Of a stretch of 55,764 nucleotides of DNA, positions 19,157 through 27,604 are shown piece after piece. The notes under the pieces are model-generated. The model was not told the DNA's origin. It saw only the letters and a list, made by a program, of their open reading frames with translations, and made no database searches. How positions within the stretch are numbered: the first letter of the stretch is position 1; each line of letters starts with the position of its first letter. Location: positions 1 through 55,764 of the forward strand of contig NZ_JAMQKC010000016.1 in assembly GCF_028416595.1 (NCBI RefSeq). Direction: 5' to 3'. Source of the DNA: Aquibacillus salsiterrae (GTDB lineage Bacteria; Bacillota; Bacilli; Bacillales; Amphibacillaceae). The position numbers were made by a program, and so were the translations under genes.

Positions 19157-19756
19157 TTACCCCTTTCTATTACGAAATTTATTCCACCATTTAACTACTC
19201 TATTCTTTATTTTACTATAAAATCCTCCCAGGTGGATGATGTATTTTTTCGCATTTTGCGGCAAGAGGCGCCAAATAATTTTAAAAACAAACGAAATTGG
19301 ATACCATACGATTTTAACTGCTATAATTAGCAACCAAAGTATGATTCCCCAGATTGATAGAAGTACAGAGATGATTAATTTAAATAGGAATTTAATTGGC
19401 TGAATAATAAACAATTCAAGTAGCCGATATAAAAAGTGATAAATAGAAACAATTGCATTAATCACCCATTCAAGAATTCGGAGATAAAGCTGATTAAATA
19501 AGCTTTTGTACATCGCAAATCCACAAATAAGTGCCAATAGAATGTAAAACCGAAGCTCACCTTGATTAATCAAGTATAAGACATAAAATAAAATCAATGC
19601 TTGTAACAACCAGAATAGGATTTCCAATGAAAAAGCAAAGATTTTTCTTTTTTTCCATAACGGTTCGAACCTACGAAATGTATCCATTGCTGCCCCCAAA
19701 TAAACCCCGCCAGCTATCATGGATATAATCGTAAGAAATTGCGTGCTTAGTGTCAT
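19157..19756 (-). CDS. yabQ: Spore cortex biosynthesis protein YabQ
   Basis: A 199-residue integral membrane protein. At least four hydrophobic segments are visible (about 7-27, 42-65, 67-84 and 117-145), with LGAAMDTFRRF after the first. The C-terminal end is basic. In B. subtilis YabQ goes to the forespore outer membrane and is needed for cortex formation. The start overlaps the end of yabP by 4 nt (ATGA), indicating translational coupling. Confidence 0.92.
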   Translation of the reverse strand: MTLSTQFLTIISMIAGGVYLGAAMDTFRRFEPLWKKRKIFAFSLEILFWLLQALILFYVLYLINQGELRFYILLALICGFAMYKSLFNQLYLRILEWVINAIVSIYHFLYRLLELFIIQPIKFLFKLIISVLLSIWGIILWLLIIAVKIVWYPISFVFKIIWRLLPQNAKKYIIHLGGFYSKIKNRVVKWWNKFRNRKG

Positions 19757-20055
19757 TTAAACAACTTGCTAAAGAATCCTTTAGCTTTCTCCCCATGTTG
19801 GTCATCTAAGTAAGAAAGCTCATATATTTTTCCTTTTATTGATACATTACCTTGTTCAACATCAAGGTTCTTCATTTGCAGATTCTCACCGCGGACAATT
19901 AAATACCCCATCACCGTTTGTAGAAGAAATTCCTCATTATCAAAACTATCAACTTCCTTGACACCACTAATTTCCAATAACTTTCGGTTTTTCATTGTTA
20001 TATGATGTTCTGTTTGTGGACCTATAGTTGCGTTTCTTTCATAATAATTATTCAT
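19753..20055 (-). CDS. yabP: Sporulation protein YabP
   Basis: A 100-residue protein with the family core LEISGVKEVDSFDNEEFLLQTVMGYLIVRGENLQMKNLDVEQG and the end KAKGFFSKLFK. YabP acts with YabQ in spore formation in B. subtilis. The ATG at 20055 has AAGGGAGGG 7 nt upstream; the ATG 21 nt earlier in the same frame lacks a site. That ribosome binding site is one arm of a perfect 9-bp inverted repeat (see 20063-20097). Confidence 0.92.
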   Translation of the reverse strand: MNNYYERNATIGPQTEHHITMKNRKLLEISGVKEVDSFDNEEFLLQTVMGYLIVRGENLQMKNLDVEQGNVSIKGKIYELSYLDDQHGEKAKGFFSKLFK

Positions 20056-20062
20056 TAAATAG

Positions 20063-20097
20063 CCCTCCCTTATCATTTATAATTTATGAAGGGAGGG
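20063..20097 (-). promoter_or_regulatory. Hairpin that would mask the yabP ribosome binding site
   Basis: In minus-strand RNA, CCCUCCCUU (20097-20089) is the perfect complement of AAGGGAGGG (20071-20063), the Shine-Dalgarno sequence of yabP. The loop is 17 nt and AT-rich. No U-tract follows, so it is not a terminator. A SigE-like -10, CATAAATT, also lies in the loop region. Regulation is inferred only. Confidence 0.6.
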
Positions 20098-20111
20098 ACA
20101 AGTTTAGAACG

Positions 20112-20372
20112 TTATTGTGTTATTTGTTCTTCTTTTTTGATTGTATAAAGTTGGACTGCCTCGTCTTTTTTTACAATCTCTCGTAACGATGCTACTTCAA
20201 TCGTTAATAGTTTTTGCCCAAATCTGATTGTTAAAATGTCACCAACAGCTACAGTAGAAGCTGCCTTGGCAGTGTTTCCATTGATGGATATTCTCCCCTG
20301 ATCAGCAATTTCCTTGGCTAATGTTCTTCGTTTAATTAGTCTAGATATTTTCAAAAATTTATCAAGTCGCAT
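20112..20372 (-). CDS. rqcP: RNA-binding S4 domain protein RqcP (YabO)
   Basis: An 86-residue S4 protein related to Hsp15. The start RLDKFLKISRLIKRRTLAKE (2-21) and GRISINGNTAKAASTVAVGDILTI form the fold. In B. subtilis RqcP joins the ribosome quality-control complex with RqcH and supports alanine tailing on stalled 50S subunits. It lies between mazG and yabP as in that species. Confidence 0.93.
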   Translation of the reverse strand: MRLDKFLKISRLIKRRTLAKEIADQGRISINGNTAKAASTVAVGDILTIRFGQKLLTIEVASLREIVKKDEAVQLYTIKKEEQITQ

Positions 20373-20398
20373 CCGTTAAAACACATCCTTTTCAAATT

Positions 20399-21853
20399 CT
20401 ACTTATCTTCTATTTGTTTTGCTTCATTCCACAAGTGATCCAATTCATCTAATGACATTTCTTCGAGAGAACGATCACTCTCTTTAACCTTCATTTCAAT
20501 ATATTGAAATCTAGTACGAAATTTATTGTTTGTTTGAAATATAGCTAGTTCTGGATTAATTTTATAATATCTCGCAAGGTTAACTACCGCAAATAATAAA
20601 TCCCCGATTTCCCCTTCTAGCTTATTTGGTTCTTCTTCGATCGCTTGCCATACTTCATCCATTTCTTCCTTGATTTTTTCAAAAATCGGGAAGACATCAT
20701 CCCAATCAAAACCAACTGTTGCTGCTTTTTTTTGTATCTCTTCTGCAATTAGCAATTGTGGTTGCGAAGGGTTAATCTGATCAAGCAATGCTGTTTCTTG
20801 GGTAGGTTTTTCTTCCTTCTTTATTTCATTCCAATTTTTAACGACGTCATGCTTATCGTTAACTTTAACCGTATCAAATACGTGGGGATGCCTGCGCACC
20901 ATTTTATCTGTCAGTGTTTTAATCACGTCATCAATTGTAAAAAAGCCTTCATCCTCACCAATTTGGCTATGAAGCATTACTTGTAATAAGACATCACCTA
21001 TTTCTTCAACCATTGCCACATCATCTAGATTGTCAACTGCCTCGATAAATTCATAGGTTTCTTCAATTAAATACTTGCGCAACGATTGGTGGGTTTGTTT
21101 TTTATCCCATGGGCATCCATCCGGACTACGAAGCTTAGCAATAACTTCTCGTAAGCGGAAAAAATGGTGATTTAACTGTTCTTTATCAGTTGGTTTAACG
21201 TAGACACTCGTTAAGTTACTCAATTCAACCGTTTGATCTAGCTCGACTAATGGAATGGTAGTCAATTTTTCATCTTTACTTCCTACCGCTTCGACTACAG
21301 TTACTGGATGATTTTCGGGTAAGTCTTCTAAAAGGGTAAGCTTAACTTCTGAAGCGAGAAAGCGATCGTACACCTGACAAAAGAGCAGATGGTGGCGATA
21401 GTCAAGTTGGTCTCGTGTAAAACTAGTCCCGTCAATAAATTGAAACCCTTCAATCGGATCAATTTGTAAAGCAGTAAAAGTTGCATCGAGATAACTTTGC
21501 CCGCCAATGATTTTTGTATCGATCTCCTTGTTTTCTAACAAAAGTTGAACTGTTCGTTCAGCTAGCATAGGATGTCCTGGTACTGCATAGACTACCTTCG
21601 CTTGCTTCTTCCCCTCTGTAATTAATCGTTCAACAATTTCTTCATACACTTGTTCAAACTGCTCGTGTTTTTCATATATATCATCAAAAGAAAGAAAAGA
21701 AACACCTTCCGCTTGAAGAGACTGAACAACTGGATGGTCTATTGTTCGCACGAAAATAGATTGATTTTCCTGAAGAAGCTTACGATAAATGCCAAGTGGG
21801 AGTTGCTCCATATCACTTGCTCCAAGCCCAATTACTTCAATGACACTTTTCAC
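20399..21853 (-). CDS. mazG: Methylase-MazG fusion nucleotide pyrophosphohydrolase (YabN)
   Basis: A 484-residue two-domain protein. The N-terminal tetrapyrrole methylase-like domain (about 1-210) has IEVIGLGASD and VVYAVPGHPMLAERTV. The C-terminal MazG domain hydrolyses NTPs to NMP and PPi. Its LRSPDGCPWDKKQTHQSLRKY (near 245) and EETYEFIEAVD carry the metal-binding Glu residues, with EEIGDVLLQVMLH next. The start is GTG, with AAAGGAGG 7 nt upstream. The same fusion exists in B. subtilis YabN. Repeat copy 6 ends just before its ribosome binding site. Confidence 0.95.
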   Translation of the reverse strand: MKSVIEVIGLGASDMEQLPLGIYRKLLQENQSIFVRTIDHPVVQSLQAEGVSFLSFDDIYEKHEQFEQVYEEIVERLITEGKKQAKVVYAVPGHPMLAERTVQLLLENKEIDTKIIGGQSYLDATFTALQIDPIEGFQFIDGTSFTRDQLDYRHHLLFCQVYDRFLASEVKLTLLEDLPENHPVTVVEAVGSKDEKLTTIPLVELDQTVELSNLTSVYVKPTDKEQLNHHFFRLREVIAKLRSPDGCPWDKKQTHQSLRKYLIEETYEFIEAVDNLDDVAMVEEIGDVLLQVMLHSQIGEDEGFFTIDDVIKTLTDKMVRRHPHVFDTVKVNDKHDVVKNWNEIKKEEKPTQETALLDQINPSQPQLLIAEEIQKKAATVGFDWDDVFPIFEKIKEEMDEVWQAIEEEPNKLEGEIGDLLFAVVNLARYYKINPELAIFQTNNKFRTRFQYIEMKVKESDRSLEEMSLDELDHLWNEAKQIEDK

Positions 21854-21868
21854 AATTTATTCCTCCTT

Positions 21869-22031
21869 TAAGAAAAGCGCAAGTCGCGCCTTGCCCAGCC
21901 TAAGGCAAGCTTAAGGCCAAGCCTTGTAATGGCTGGGGGAGCGGGAAATTCGCTCTTTCCTGTCCGAATTCAACCTCGATTCTGCGCCAGAGCTAGACAG
22001 CTCATCGATCTTTCTATACTTTCTTATCTTG
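21869..22031 (+). repeat. Intergenic repeat copy 6, overlapping the yabM 3' end
   Basis: A full-length copy from TAAGAAAAGCGCAAGTCGCG to TATACTTTCTTATCTTG. It starts right before the mazG ribosome binding site. Its other end runs into yabM and supplies that gene's last codons and stop. No terminator lies here. Confidence 0.8.
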
Positions 22032-23591
22032 AAACAAATCGCTAAATGGTAAGGCGTTTAATTCTTCATCCGTAAAGCCATCACAACGAATAAAGACAAC
22101 AAGATAAAGGGCAGCCCCGAAGATCGTACATGCTATCACTAGCCAAAAATACGCTATACGTGTATGGACATTTAACAAATCAAATAGATAATTATTACTG
22201 ATCCATAGAAATAAACTAAGACTTACCGAAGCAATACCAAACGCGAGAAGTGGAAAGGTACTACCTTTCCACTTTGGTAGTTTTTTACTTAGCGAATAAA
22301 TATTTACGATTAGAACAAGAAATAATGAAATGACCGTTGCTAGCGCACTACCGGTAATACCATAAATCGGAATTAATAGTTCATTTAACCCCCATTTTAG
22401 TCCAATACCAAGCAAAATAAAACAAGCAGTTAAGTAGATAAAGCCAAGTCCTTGTAATACTGTTGCAACAGTTGTAATTAAGGATGTAAACAAGATAGCA
22501 AAGGCTAACACCCTCAAACTATTCGTTCCAGCCTCGTTCTGGTATAATAAAACGTTTATATATGGGAACAAGCCTACTAATCCAATCGTTGCACCAGCAG
22601 ATAAAAATAAACTAAATTTTAACGCACTTTGAATATGTAGATAAAAGGATGGAGGATTACGTTCTAATCGGTGCTTAGTAATCGACGGAACTAAAGCAAG
22701 TGCTAAAGAAGACCCGACGACCGTTCCTAATTGAACAAGGGGAAAGCCGCGGTCATACACGCCTTTCCATTTTCTTGCCTCAAGGGAACTTAGACCACTT
22801 TCTACAAGATTTGGTACCAACGTAAAAGCATCCGCCAATTGTAAAAGCAAAAGTAACATATGATTGACACTGATTATTGTCCCATATAGCAATATTGTCT
22901 TACCAAATTCGACCCAATCGGGTTTAACAATTTTTTGCTCGTATTGATTTTGCCGTACCCAGATAACTACTAATACACAGGTCGCTAATGCTGCACCTAT
23001 CATGCTCCCATACGCAGCACCAATACCAATACTATATACATCTTTCCCTTTCCAAACAATCGTAATCGCAACTAATAAAATTACACTAACTCTAGCTAGT
23101 TGCTCAACAACTTGCGAAATAGCAGTAGGCCTCATATTGTGTATCCCTTGGAAAGTTCCCCTAAGCAGCGACGTAAATGGGATGATTAAAAAGAGATAGG
23201 CACATGCCTGGATGGATGGCTGCAAGTTACGATCGCCCATCCACACGGCAATCGAATGACTAGAAAAATAGATTCCCGAAAAGAAAGCAAGATTGATTAG
23301 CAATAGTAAGCACAAAAGCGGAATATAAAAGCCCTTAAACGATAAAAACTTCCCTTCCTCTTGCCTTTCTGCTACAAGCTTTGAAATAGCTGTTGGGAAA
23401 CCATAAAGTGATAAGATAATAGCAAAGCCAAGAAACGGATAAATTTGCTGATAAATGTAAAAACCCAGATCCCCTGTAATATTTTGTAGTGGAATCCGGT
23501 ATCCAGCACTGAGTATTTTGCTAATTAGTCCAGAGAATGTAAGTAACAAAGCTCCTTTATATAACTGCCTTGTTGTTTGCTCATCACCCAT
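22014..23591 (-). CDS. yabM: Polysaccharide/lipid flippase-like membrane protein YabM (MOP superfamily)
   Basis: A 525-residue protein with about 14 hydrophobic segments, beginning LYKGALLLTFSGLISKILSAGYRIPLQ, which is typical of the SpoVB/MurJ-like branch of the MATE/MOP superfamily. Substrate is unknown; lipid-linked precursors are possible. The last six codons (FQDKKV and stop) coincide with the end of repeat copy 6, and no separate terminator is visible. The position between mazG and the ptsG block corresponds to B. subtilis yabM, where spoVT is the usual next neighbour. Confidence 0.88.
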   Translation of the reverse strand: MGDEQTTRQLYKGALLLTFSGLISKILSAGYRIPLQNITGDLGFYIYQQIYPFLGFAIILSLYGFPTAISKLVAERQEEGKFLSFKGFYIPLLCLLLLINLAFFSGIYFSSHSIAVWMGDRNLQPSIQACAYLFLIIPFTSLLRGTFQGIHNMRPTAISQVVEQLARVSVILLVAITIVWKGKDVYSIGIGAAYGSMIGAALATCVLVVIWVRQNQYEQKIVKPDWVEFGKTILLYGTIISVNHMLLLLLQLADAFTLVPNLVESGLSSLEARKWKGVYDRGFPLVQLGTVVGSSLALALVPSITKHRLERNPPSFYLHIQSALKFSLFLSAGATIGLVGLFPYINVLLYQNEAGTNSLRVLAFAILFTSLITTVATVLQGLGFIYLTACFILLGIGLKWGLNELLIPIYGITGSALATVISLFLVLIVNIYSLSKKLPKWKGSTFPLLAFGIASVSLSLFLWISNNYLFDLLNVHTRIAYFWLVIACTIFGAALYLVVFIRCDGFTDEELNALPFSDLFQDKKV

Positions 23592-23724
23592 GAAAACGAC
23601 TCCTTCTTATATCATCGCCAATTATATCATATGGTGCTACACTGCATCATCTTCACGTTCTCTTCTATTCAATCTCAGTCTGTTGATACCTGTTTAGGAG
23701 CTTGAATTCTTTTTTTATCCTTTT

Positions 23725-23768
23725 AAAAAGAAGGCTGTTGTCTAAAATTAATTAGACACAGCCTTCTC
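23725..23768 (-). terminator. Intrinsic terminator of ptsG
   Basis: AGAAGGCTGTGTCTA and TAGACAACAGCCTTCT form a long stem (one bulge) followed by U5. A short degenerate repeat end (AGCTTGAATTCTTTTTTTAT, 23700-23719) adjoins the U-tract. Confidence 0.85.
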
Positions 23769-23777
23769 GTTGTTCAG

Positions 23778-25712
23778 TTATTTAATTTCTATTATGGATG
23801 AATCTCCTTTATTAACCTTCCCTGGTGCAAGAAGATTAACAGTCGTACCTTCCTGTAGGTTCGTAAAGATGATTGGTGTTATCGTCGATTTAGCATGCTT
23901 TTCGATATACTCTAAGTCGACATCCATGATTACGTCACCTTGTTTGACCGTTTGGCCCTCATTGATTTTTGATTGGAAACCTTCTCCTTTTAAATTAACA
24001 GTATCTAAACCTATATGAATTAAGATTTCCATACCGTTTTCGGCCTGGATTCCAATTGCGTGCTTTGTAGGAAAGATATTTAAAACCTTACCATTAACAG
24101 GTGAAACAATCTTACCTTCCTCTGGCTTAATAGCGAATCCATCACCCATCATTTTTTGAGAAAATACTTGATCTGGTACTTCACTAAGTGATACTAATTG
24201 ACCAGTAATCGGACTTGTAAAATTAAGTTCACTAGTAAACGAACTAGTAACTGGTTGATTCACCTTTTCATCTGTTTTCCTTGGGGTTTTACCACTGATA
24301 ATATCTTGTATTTGACCTTTTATCGAGTCGGATTGCGGTCCGAAAATGGCTTGAATATTATTTCCCACTTCCATTACACCAGAAGCACCTAACCTCTTCA
24401 GACGATTCTTATCGACATTGTTTTTATCATGAACGGAGACGCGTAGCCTTGTAATACAAGCATCTAAATGGGTAATGTTTTCCTTTCCACCTAGACTTTC
24501 TAATATATCAAAAGGCAACTCACCAACATCTTTACTTTCTTCCGCTACCTGATCATCACTGTTGTCTTCGCGACCAGGGGTTGCTAAATTCCATTTTCTT
24601 ATCGCAAAACGGAAACCAAAATAGTAAAGCGCAGCAAAAACCAAACCAACCGGTATGATTATCCACGCATTAGTCGACAATCCCCAATATAGTACATAGT
24701 CAATGAATCCACCTGAAAAAGTAAATCCTGCTTTCACATTCAATAAGTCCATCACTACAAACGATAATCCCGCGAACACAGCGTGAATTAAGAATAATAC
24801 TGGCGCAACAAATAGAAAAGCAAATTCAATTGGTTCAGTTATCCCTGTTAAAAACGATGTAAGGGCAGCAGATCCCATAATCCCTGCAACCTTTGCTTTG
24901 TTTTCTGGATGCGCTTCATGATAGATTGCTAAAGCTGCAGCTGGCAATCCAAATAACATAAACGGGAATAATCCAGCCATGAATGTACCTGCAGTTGGGT
25001 CTCCTGCAAAATAACGAGTCATATCTCCCTTTACAGTCTCACCTGCATCATTAACAAAGGAACCGAATTCATACCAGAACGGTTGGTAGAAAATATGGTG
25101 CAATCCAAATGGAATAAGAATACGTTGACCAAATCCAAAGATAAACGCTGCAACCGTAGTATTTGTTTCCGTTGCAAGGACAGAGAAATAATCAATTACG
25201 TTCTGGATTGGTGGCCAAATAAAGACAAAGATCATCCCTAAGACTACACCAGTGGCTGCCGTAATAATTGGCACAAAGCGCTTTCCAGCAAAGAACCCTA
25301 AGAACCTAGGTAATTCTATATTGTAAAATCGCCTGTATAGGATGGAGGCAACAATACCCATGATGATACCGCCAAACACACCCATTTGTAAGGTTGTCAT
25401 CCCCAACATTTCAATCGTTTCAACGCCTCTTGCTTCAGCAATAATTCCAAGTGTTACATTCATCGTTAAAAAACCAATAACTGATGCAAGACCTGCAACA
25501 CCATCTCCATCTGATAAACCAATCGCAACACCAATCGCAAACAGTAATGGTAAATTAGCAAAAATAATTCCACCAGCTTGCTCCATTACAGCGATATCAA
25601 GAACATTTTCGTTACCTAGCCCGAGCAATAGACCCGCAGCTGGTAAAACAGAAACTGGGAGCATTAAAGCACGCCCAATCCGTTGCAACAAACCAAATGC
25701 TTGTTTAAACAT
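23778..25712 (-). CDS. ptsG: PTS glucose-type transporter EIICBA
   Basis: This protein takes up and phosphorylates glucose or a related sugar using PEP. Three domains lie in order. EIIC (about 1-400) is a membrane channel with GLHHIFYQPFWYE and GITEPIEFAF. EIIB (about 410-485) carries the phosphocysteine in DACITRLRV. EIIA (about 510-644) carries the phosphohistidine in ILIHIGLDTVNL. The 644-residue length fits PtsG of Bacillus. The gene follows glcT and a RAT/terminator, as the glcT-ptsG pair does in B. subtilis, but at another chromosomal position. The substrate could also be N-acetylglucosamine, though GlcT linkage favours glucose. Confidence 0.9.
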   Translation of the reverse strand: MFKQAFGLLQRIGRALMLPVSVLPAAGLLLGLGNENVLDIAVMEQAGGIIFANLPLLFAIGVAIGLSDGDGVAGLASVIGFLTMNVTLGIIAEARGVETIEMLGMTTLQMGVFGGIIMGIVASILYRRFYNIELPRFLGFFAGKRFVPIITAATGVVLGMIFVFIWPPIQNVIDYFSVLATETNTTVAAFIFGFGQRILIPFGLHHIFYQPFWYEFGSFVNDAGETVKGDMTRYFAGDPTAGTFMAGLFPFMLFGLPAAALAIYHEAHPENKAKVAGIMGSAALTSFLTGITEPIEFAFLFVAPVLFLIHAVFAGLSFVVMDLLNVKAGFTFSGGFIDYVLYWGLSTNAWIIIPVGLVFAALYYFGFRFAIRKWNLATPGREDNSDDQVAEESKDVGELPFDILESLGGKENITHLDACITRLRVSVHDKNNVDKNRLKRLGASGVMEVGNNIQAIFGPQSDSIKGQIQDIISGKTPRKTDEKVNQPVTSSFTSELNFTSPITGQLVSLSEVPDQVFSQKMMGDGFAIKPEEGKIVSPVNGKVLNIFPTKHAIGIQAENGMEILIHIGLDTVNLKGEGFQSKINEGQTVKQGDVIMDVDLEYIEKHAKSTITPIIFTNLQEGTTVNLLAPGKVNKGDSSIIEIK

Positions 25713-25754
25713 CTATTTTTCCCCCTAAATTAAATTTTTTGCCAATCAAAGTAA

Positions 25755-25811
25755 CACAAGAAAAACGCAGACGCTGAAGCTAGACAGCACATGGGTTATT
25801 TCCTTTTCTAT
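25755..25811 (+). repeat. Intergenic repeat copy 7 (short)
   Basis: It contains AAGAAAAACGCAGACGCTGA and AGCTAGACAGCACATGGG, a shortened version with its 3' part altered. It lies in the ptsG leader, between the terminator and the coding region. Confidence 0.65.
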
Positions 25812-25849
25812 AGCCAGCCACTTAAGATTGAGTCTTTTAAGACGAGAAC

Positions 25850-25945
25850 AAAAAAGGCATGAGTAAAACAGAGTTTAGTGAAACGGGTAGATACCCATTA
25901 AACTAAATCCTGTCATACTCATGCCTGATCGTATCAGTTACACGT
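25850..25945 (-). promoter_or_regulatory. GlcT-type RNA antiterminator (RAT) overlapping a terminator in the ptsG leader
   Basis: On the minus strand GGCATGAGTA (25925-25916) pairs with TACTCATGCC (25865-25856) and U6 follows: a strong terminator, with inner stems ACAG/CUGU and UUUAGU/ACUAAA. The RAT-like segment ACGTGTAACTGATACGATCA (25945-25926) just upstream overlaps its 5' arm and contains the glcT stop codon. It closely resembles the B. subtilis ptsG RAT as I remember it. GlcT bound to the RAT would prevent termination when glucose is present. Confidence 0.8.
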
Positions 25946-26779
25946 ATTTGTTAGTCGCTGTAAATGAATCGTTAAGTATAGCGCCTCCGACTCATCGACT
26001 GGTCTATTAAGTTGTTTTTGCATTACTTTAACTAACTTCCAGGCAAGAGTATAACATACCGGGTACGCATCTTTCAACATTATTGCTAAATTCTTTTGTT
26101 CACCTAATGATTCTCCTTTATCTATCCGGTAAACGGCACGGTGTAAATGTTGAACCAACCGATTAAAGTTTACCCGGTCATATTGGAGCTCGATTTTTAA
26201 ACTTTCCTCAATTATCCCTATTAAATTTGCAATTAATTGGTTGTGTTTGTTTAATTCCGATAGTGATTTACTGGAAACGGCACTGTGAATGTGGAGTGTA
26301 ATAAATCCAATCTCGCCTTTTGGAAAATTTACACCGAGTCTGTCTTTTATCTTTTTGACTACTTCAATCGCAACATAAAATTCCCTAGGGTACAATGATT
26401 CAATTTCTAATAAAAAGGGATTATGAAACGACATTTCTTTTTGTGCGCGGTGGATGGCAAAGGATAAGTGGTCTGTTAAAGCAACGTGAATATTTTCTTT
26501 TAGTTTCTGCCCCATCTGTTCTTCAATAAAAATAATTATATCATTTATAAAATCCATTAAGTCTTTATCAATAGTCGACAACAACTCGACATACTTTTCT
26601 CTTTCCCTTTCATTCGTTAACAGGAAAGTCTTATCCGCTTCATTAAAGGATACCTTATTCCCTTTTCGTTGATTAAAGCCAATTCCTTTACCAATCAACA
26701 CTACTTCCTTATATGTTGGGTGTTCAGCAATTAACACATTATTATTTAGCACTTTTTTTACTGTAAGCCTTTGATCCAT
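25934..26779 (-). CDS. glcT: Transcription antiterminator GlcT (BglG/SacY family)
   Basis: An RNA-binding antiterminator controlling ptsG. The N-terminal CAT domain (about 1-55) has LTVKKVLNNNVLIAEH and VVLIGKGIGFN. PRD1 (about 65-170) has HLSFAIHRAQKE and GFITLHIHSA, and PRD2 (about 175-280) has HLHRAVYR and ALYLTIHLQRL. The conserved PRD histidines are present. The ATG at 26779 (MDQRLTVKK) is preferred to a TTG three codons earlier, because GGGG is next to it and relatives begin there. Its stop codon lies within the RAT of ptsG, so the two genes share a compact regulatory unit. Confidence 0.92.
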   Translation of the reverse strand: MDQRLTVKKVLNNNVLIAEHPTYKEVVLIGKGIGFNQRKGNKVSFNEADKTFLLTNEREREKYVELLSTIDKDLMDFINDIIIFIEEQMGQKLKENIHVALTDHLSFAIHRAQKEMSFHNPFLLEIESLYPREFYVAIEVVKKIKDRLGVNFPKGEIGFITLHIHSAVSSKSLSELNKHNQLIANLIGIIEESLKIELQYDRVNFNRLVQHLHRAVYRIDKGESLGEQKNLAIMLKDAYPVCYTLAWKLVKVMQKQLNRPVDESEALYLTIHLQRLTNTCN

Positions 26780-26860
26780 TTTCCCCAATCCTCTTCCTAT
26801 TCTACCTCTTTTACCACTTTACCTACCACAGATAACCTAAATATAACATGAAACCATGAG

Positions 26861-26905
26861 AAAACTGACCACATTAAGCTTCGCCTTAAACATGGTCAGT
26901 CTTTT
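26861..26905 (-). terminator. Intrinsic terminator of spoVT
   Basis: ACTGACCA and TGGTCAGT pair, with TTAA/TTAA inside, followed by UUUU. It separates spoVT from glcT. Confidence 0.75.
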
Positions 26906-26913
26906 ACTCGCTT

Positions 26914-27450
26914 TTACTCCATTTGTCGCGCTAAAAAACTTGCAGCAGTCTCAACCGACTTTTGTTCCACCGGACCCAACTCTTTCCCGTCTTTAGACAT
27001 GATGAGTACACACCCGATTGGATCTCCATTTGCGATAATTGGACTAAGTACATAGGAAGCAATACTTTCTTCCACATCTCCAACGATTTCAATGGAAGAT
27101 TCTTCTGATTCAAAAATTGCTGAACGTTCGTCCATCGCTTTTTCTATTTGCTTACCTATATTTCTTCCTAAGTATTCTTTTTTGGATTCACCCGCTACCG
27201 CAATAAATTCATCACGGTCGCTTATTAACACTGGATATCCGAGTGAATCAAATAATGCATCCGCGTATTCTTTTGCAAAATCACCTAGTTCACTAATCGG
27301 AGAATATTTCTTTAAAATCACTTCTCCTTCGCGATCAACAAAGATTTCGAGTGGGTCTCCTTCACGAATGCGCAATGTTCTTCTTATTTCTTTTGGTATA
27401 ACAACTCTTCCTAAATCATCAATTCGACGTACTATTCCTGTTGCTTTCAT
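26914..27450 (-). CDS. spoVT: Stage V sporulation protein T, forespore regulator
   Basis: SpoVT adjusts SigG-dependent genes in the forespore. The N-terminal AbrB-type swapped-hairpin domain is MKATGIVRRIDDLGRVVIPKEIRRTLRIREGDPLEIFVDREGEVILKKY (1-50). A C-terminal GAF-like domain (about 56-178) follows. 178 residues, as in B. subtilis. A SigG-like promoter lies about 90 nt upstream. Confidence 0.96.
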   Translation of the reverse strand: MKATGIVRRIDDLGRVVIPKEIRRTLRIREGDPLEIFVDREGEVILKKYSPISELGDFAKEYADALFDSLGYPVLISDRDEFIAVAGESKKEYLGRNIGKQIEKAMDERSAIFESEESSIEIVGDVEESIASYVLSPIIANGDPIGCVLIMSKDGKELGPVEQKSVETAASFLARQME

Positions 27451-27540
27451 TAACTGCGTAGCCTCACTTTCTTTGATGATTTTTCCTGGTTACCTTTCCA
27501 CGAATGTTATTAGTAAGCAGAAATAACCAGTTGTGGGTAT

Positions 27541-27569
27541 TAGTATGGGTAAGACTCACAGTTCTATAC
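27541..27569 (-). promoter_or_regulatory. SigG-like promoter of spoVT
   Basis: The minus strand has GTATA (27565-27569), a 17-nt spacer and CATACTA (27541-27547), a full match to the usual SigG -10. SpoVT is SigG dependent in B. subtilis. Confidence 0.65.
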
Positions 27570-27604
27570 ATTTATTCGCAGATTTTCCCTTTACAACCTA
27601 TTCT

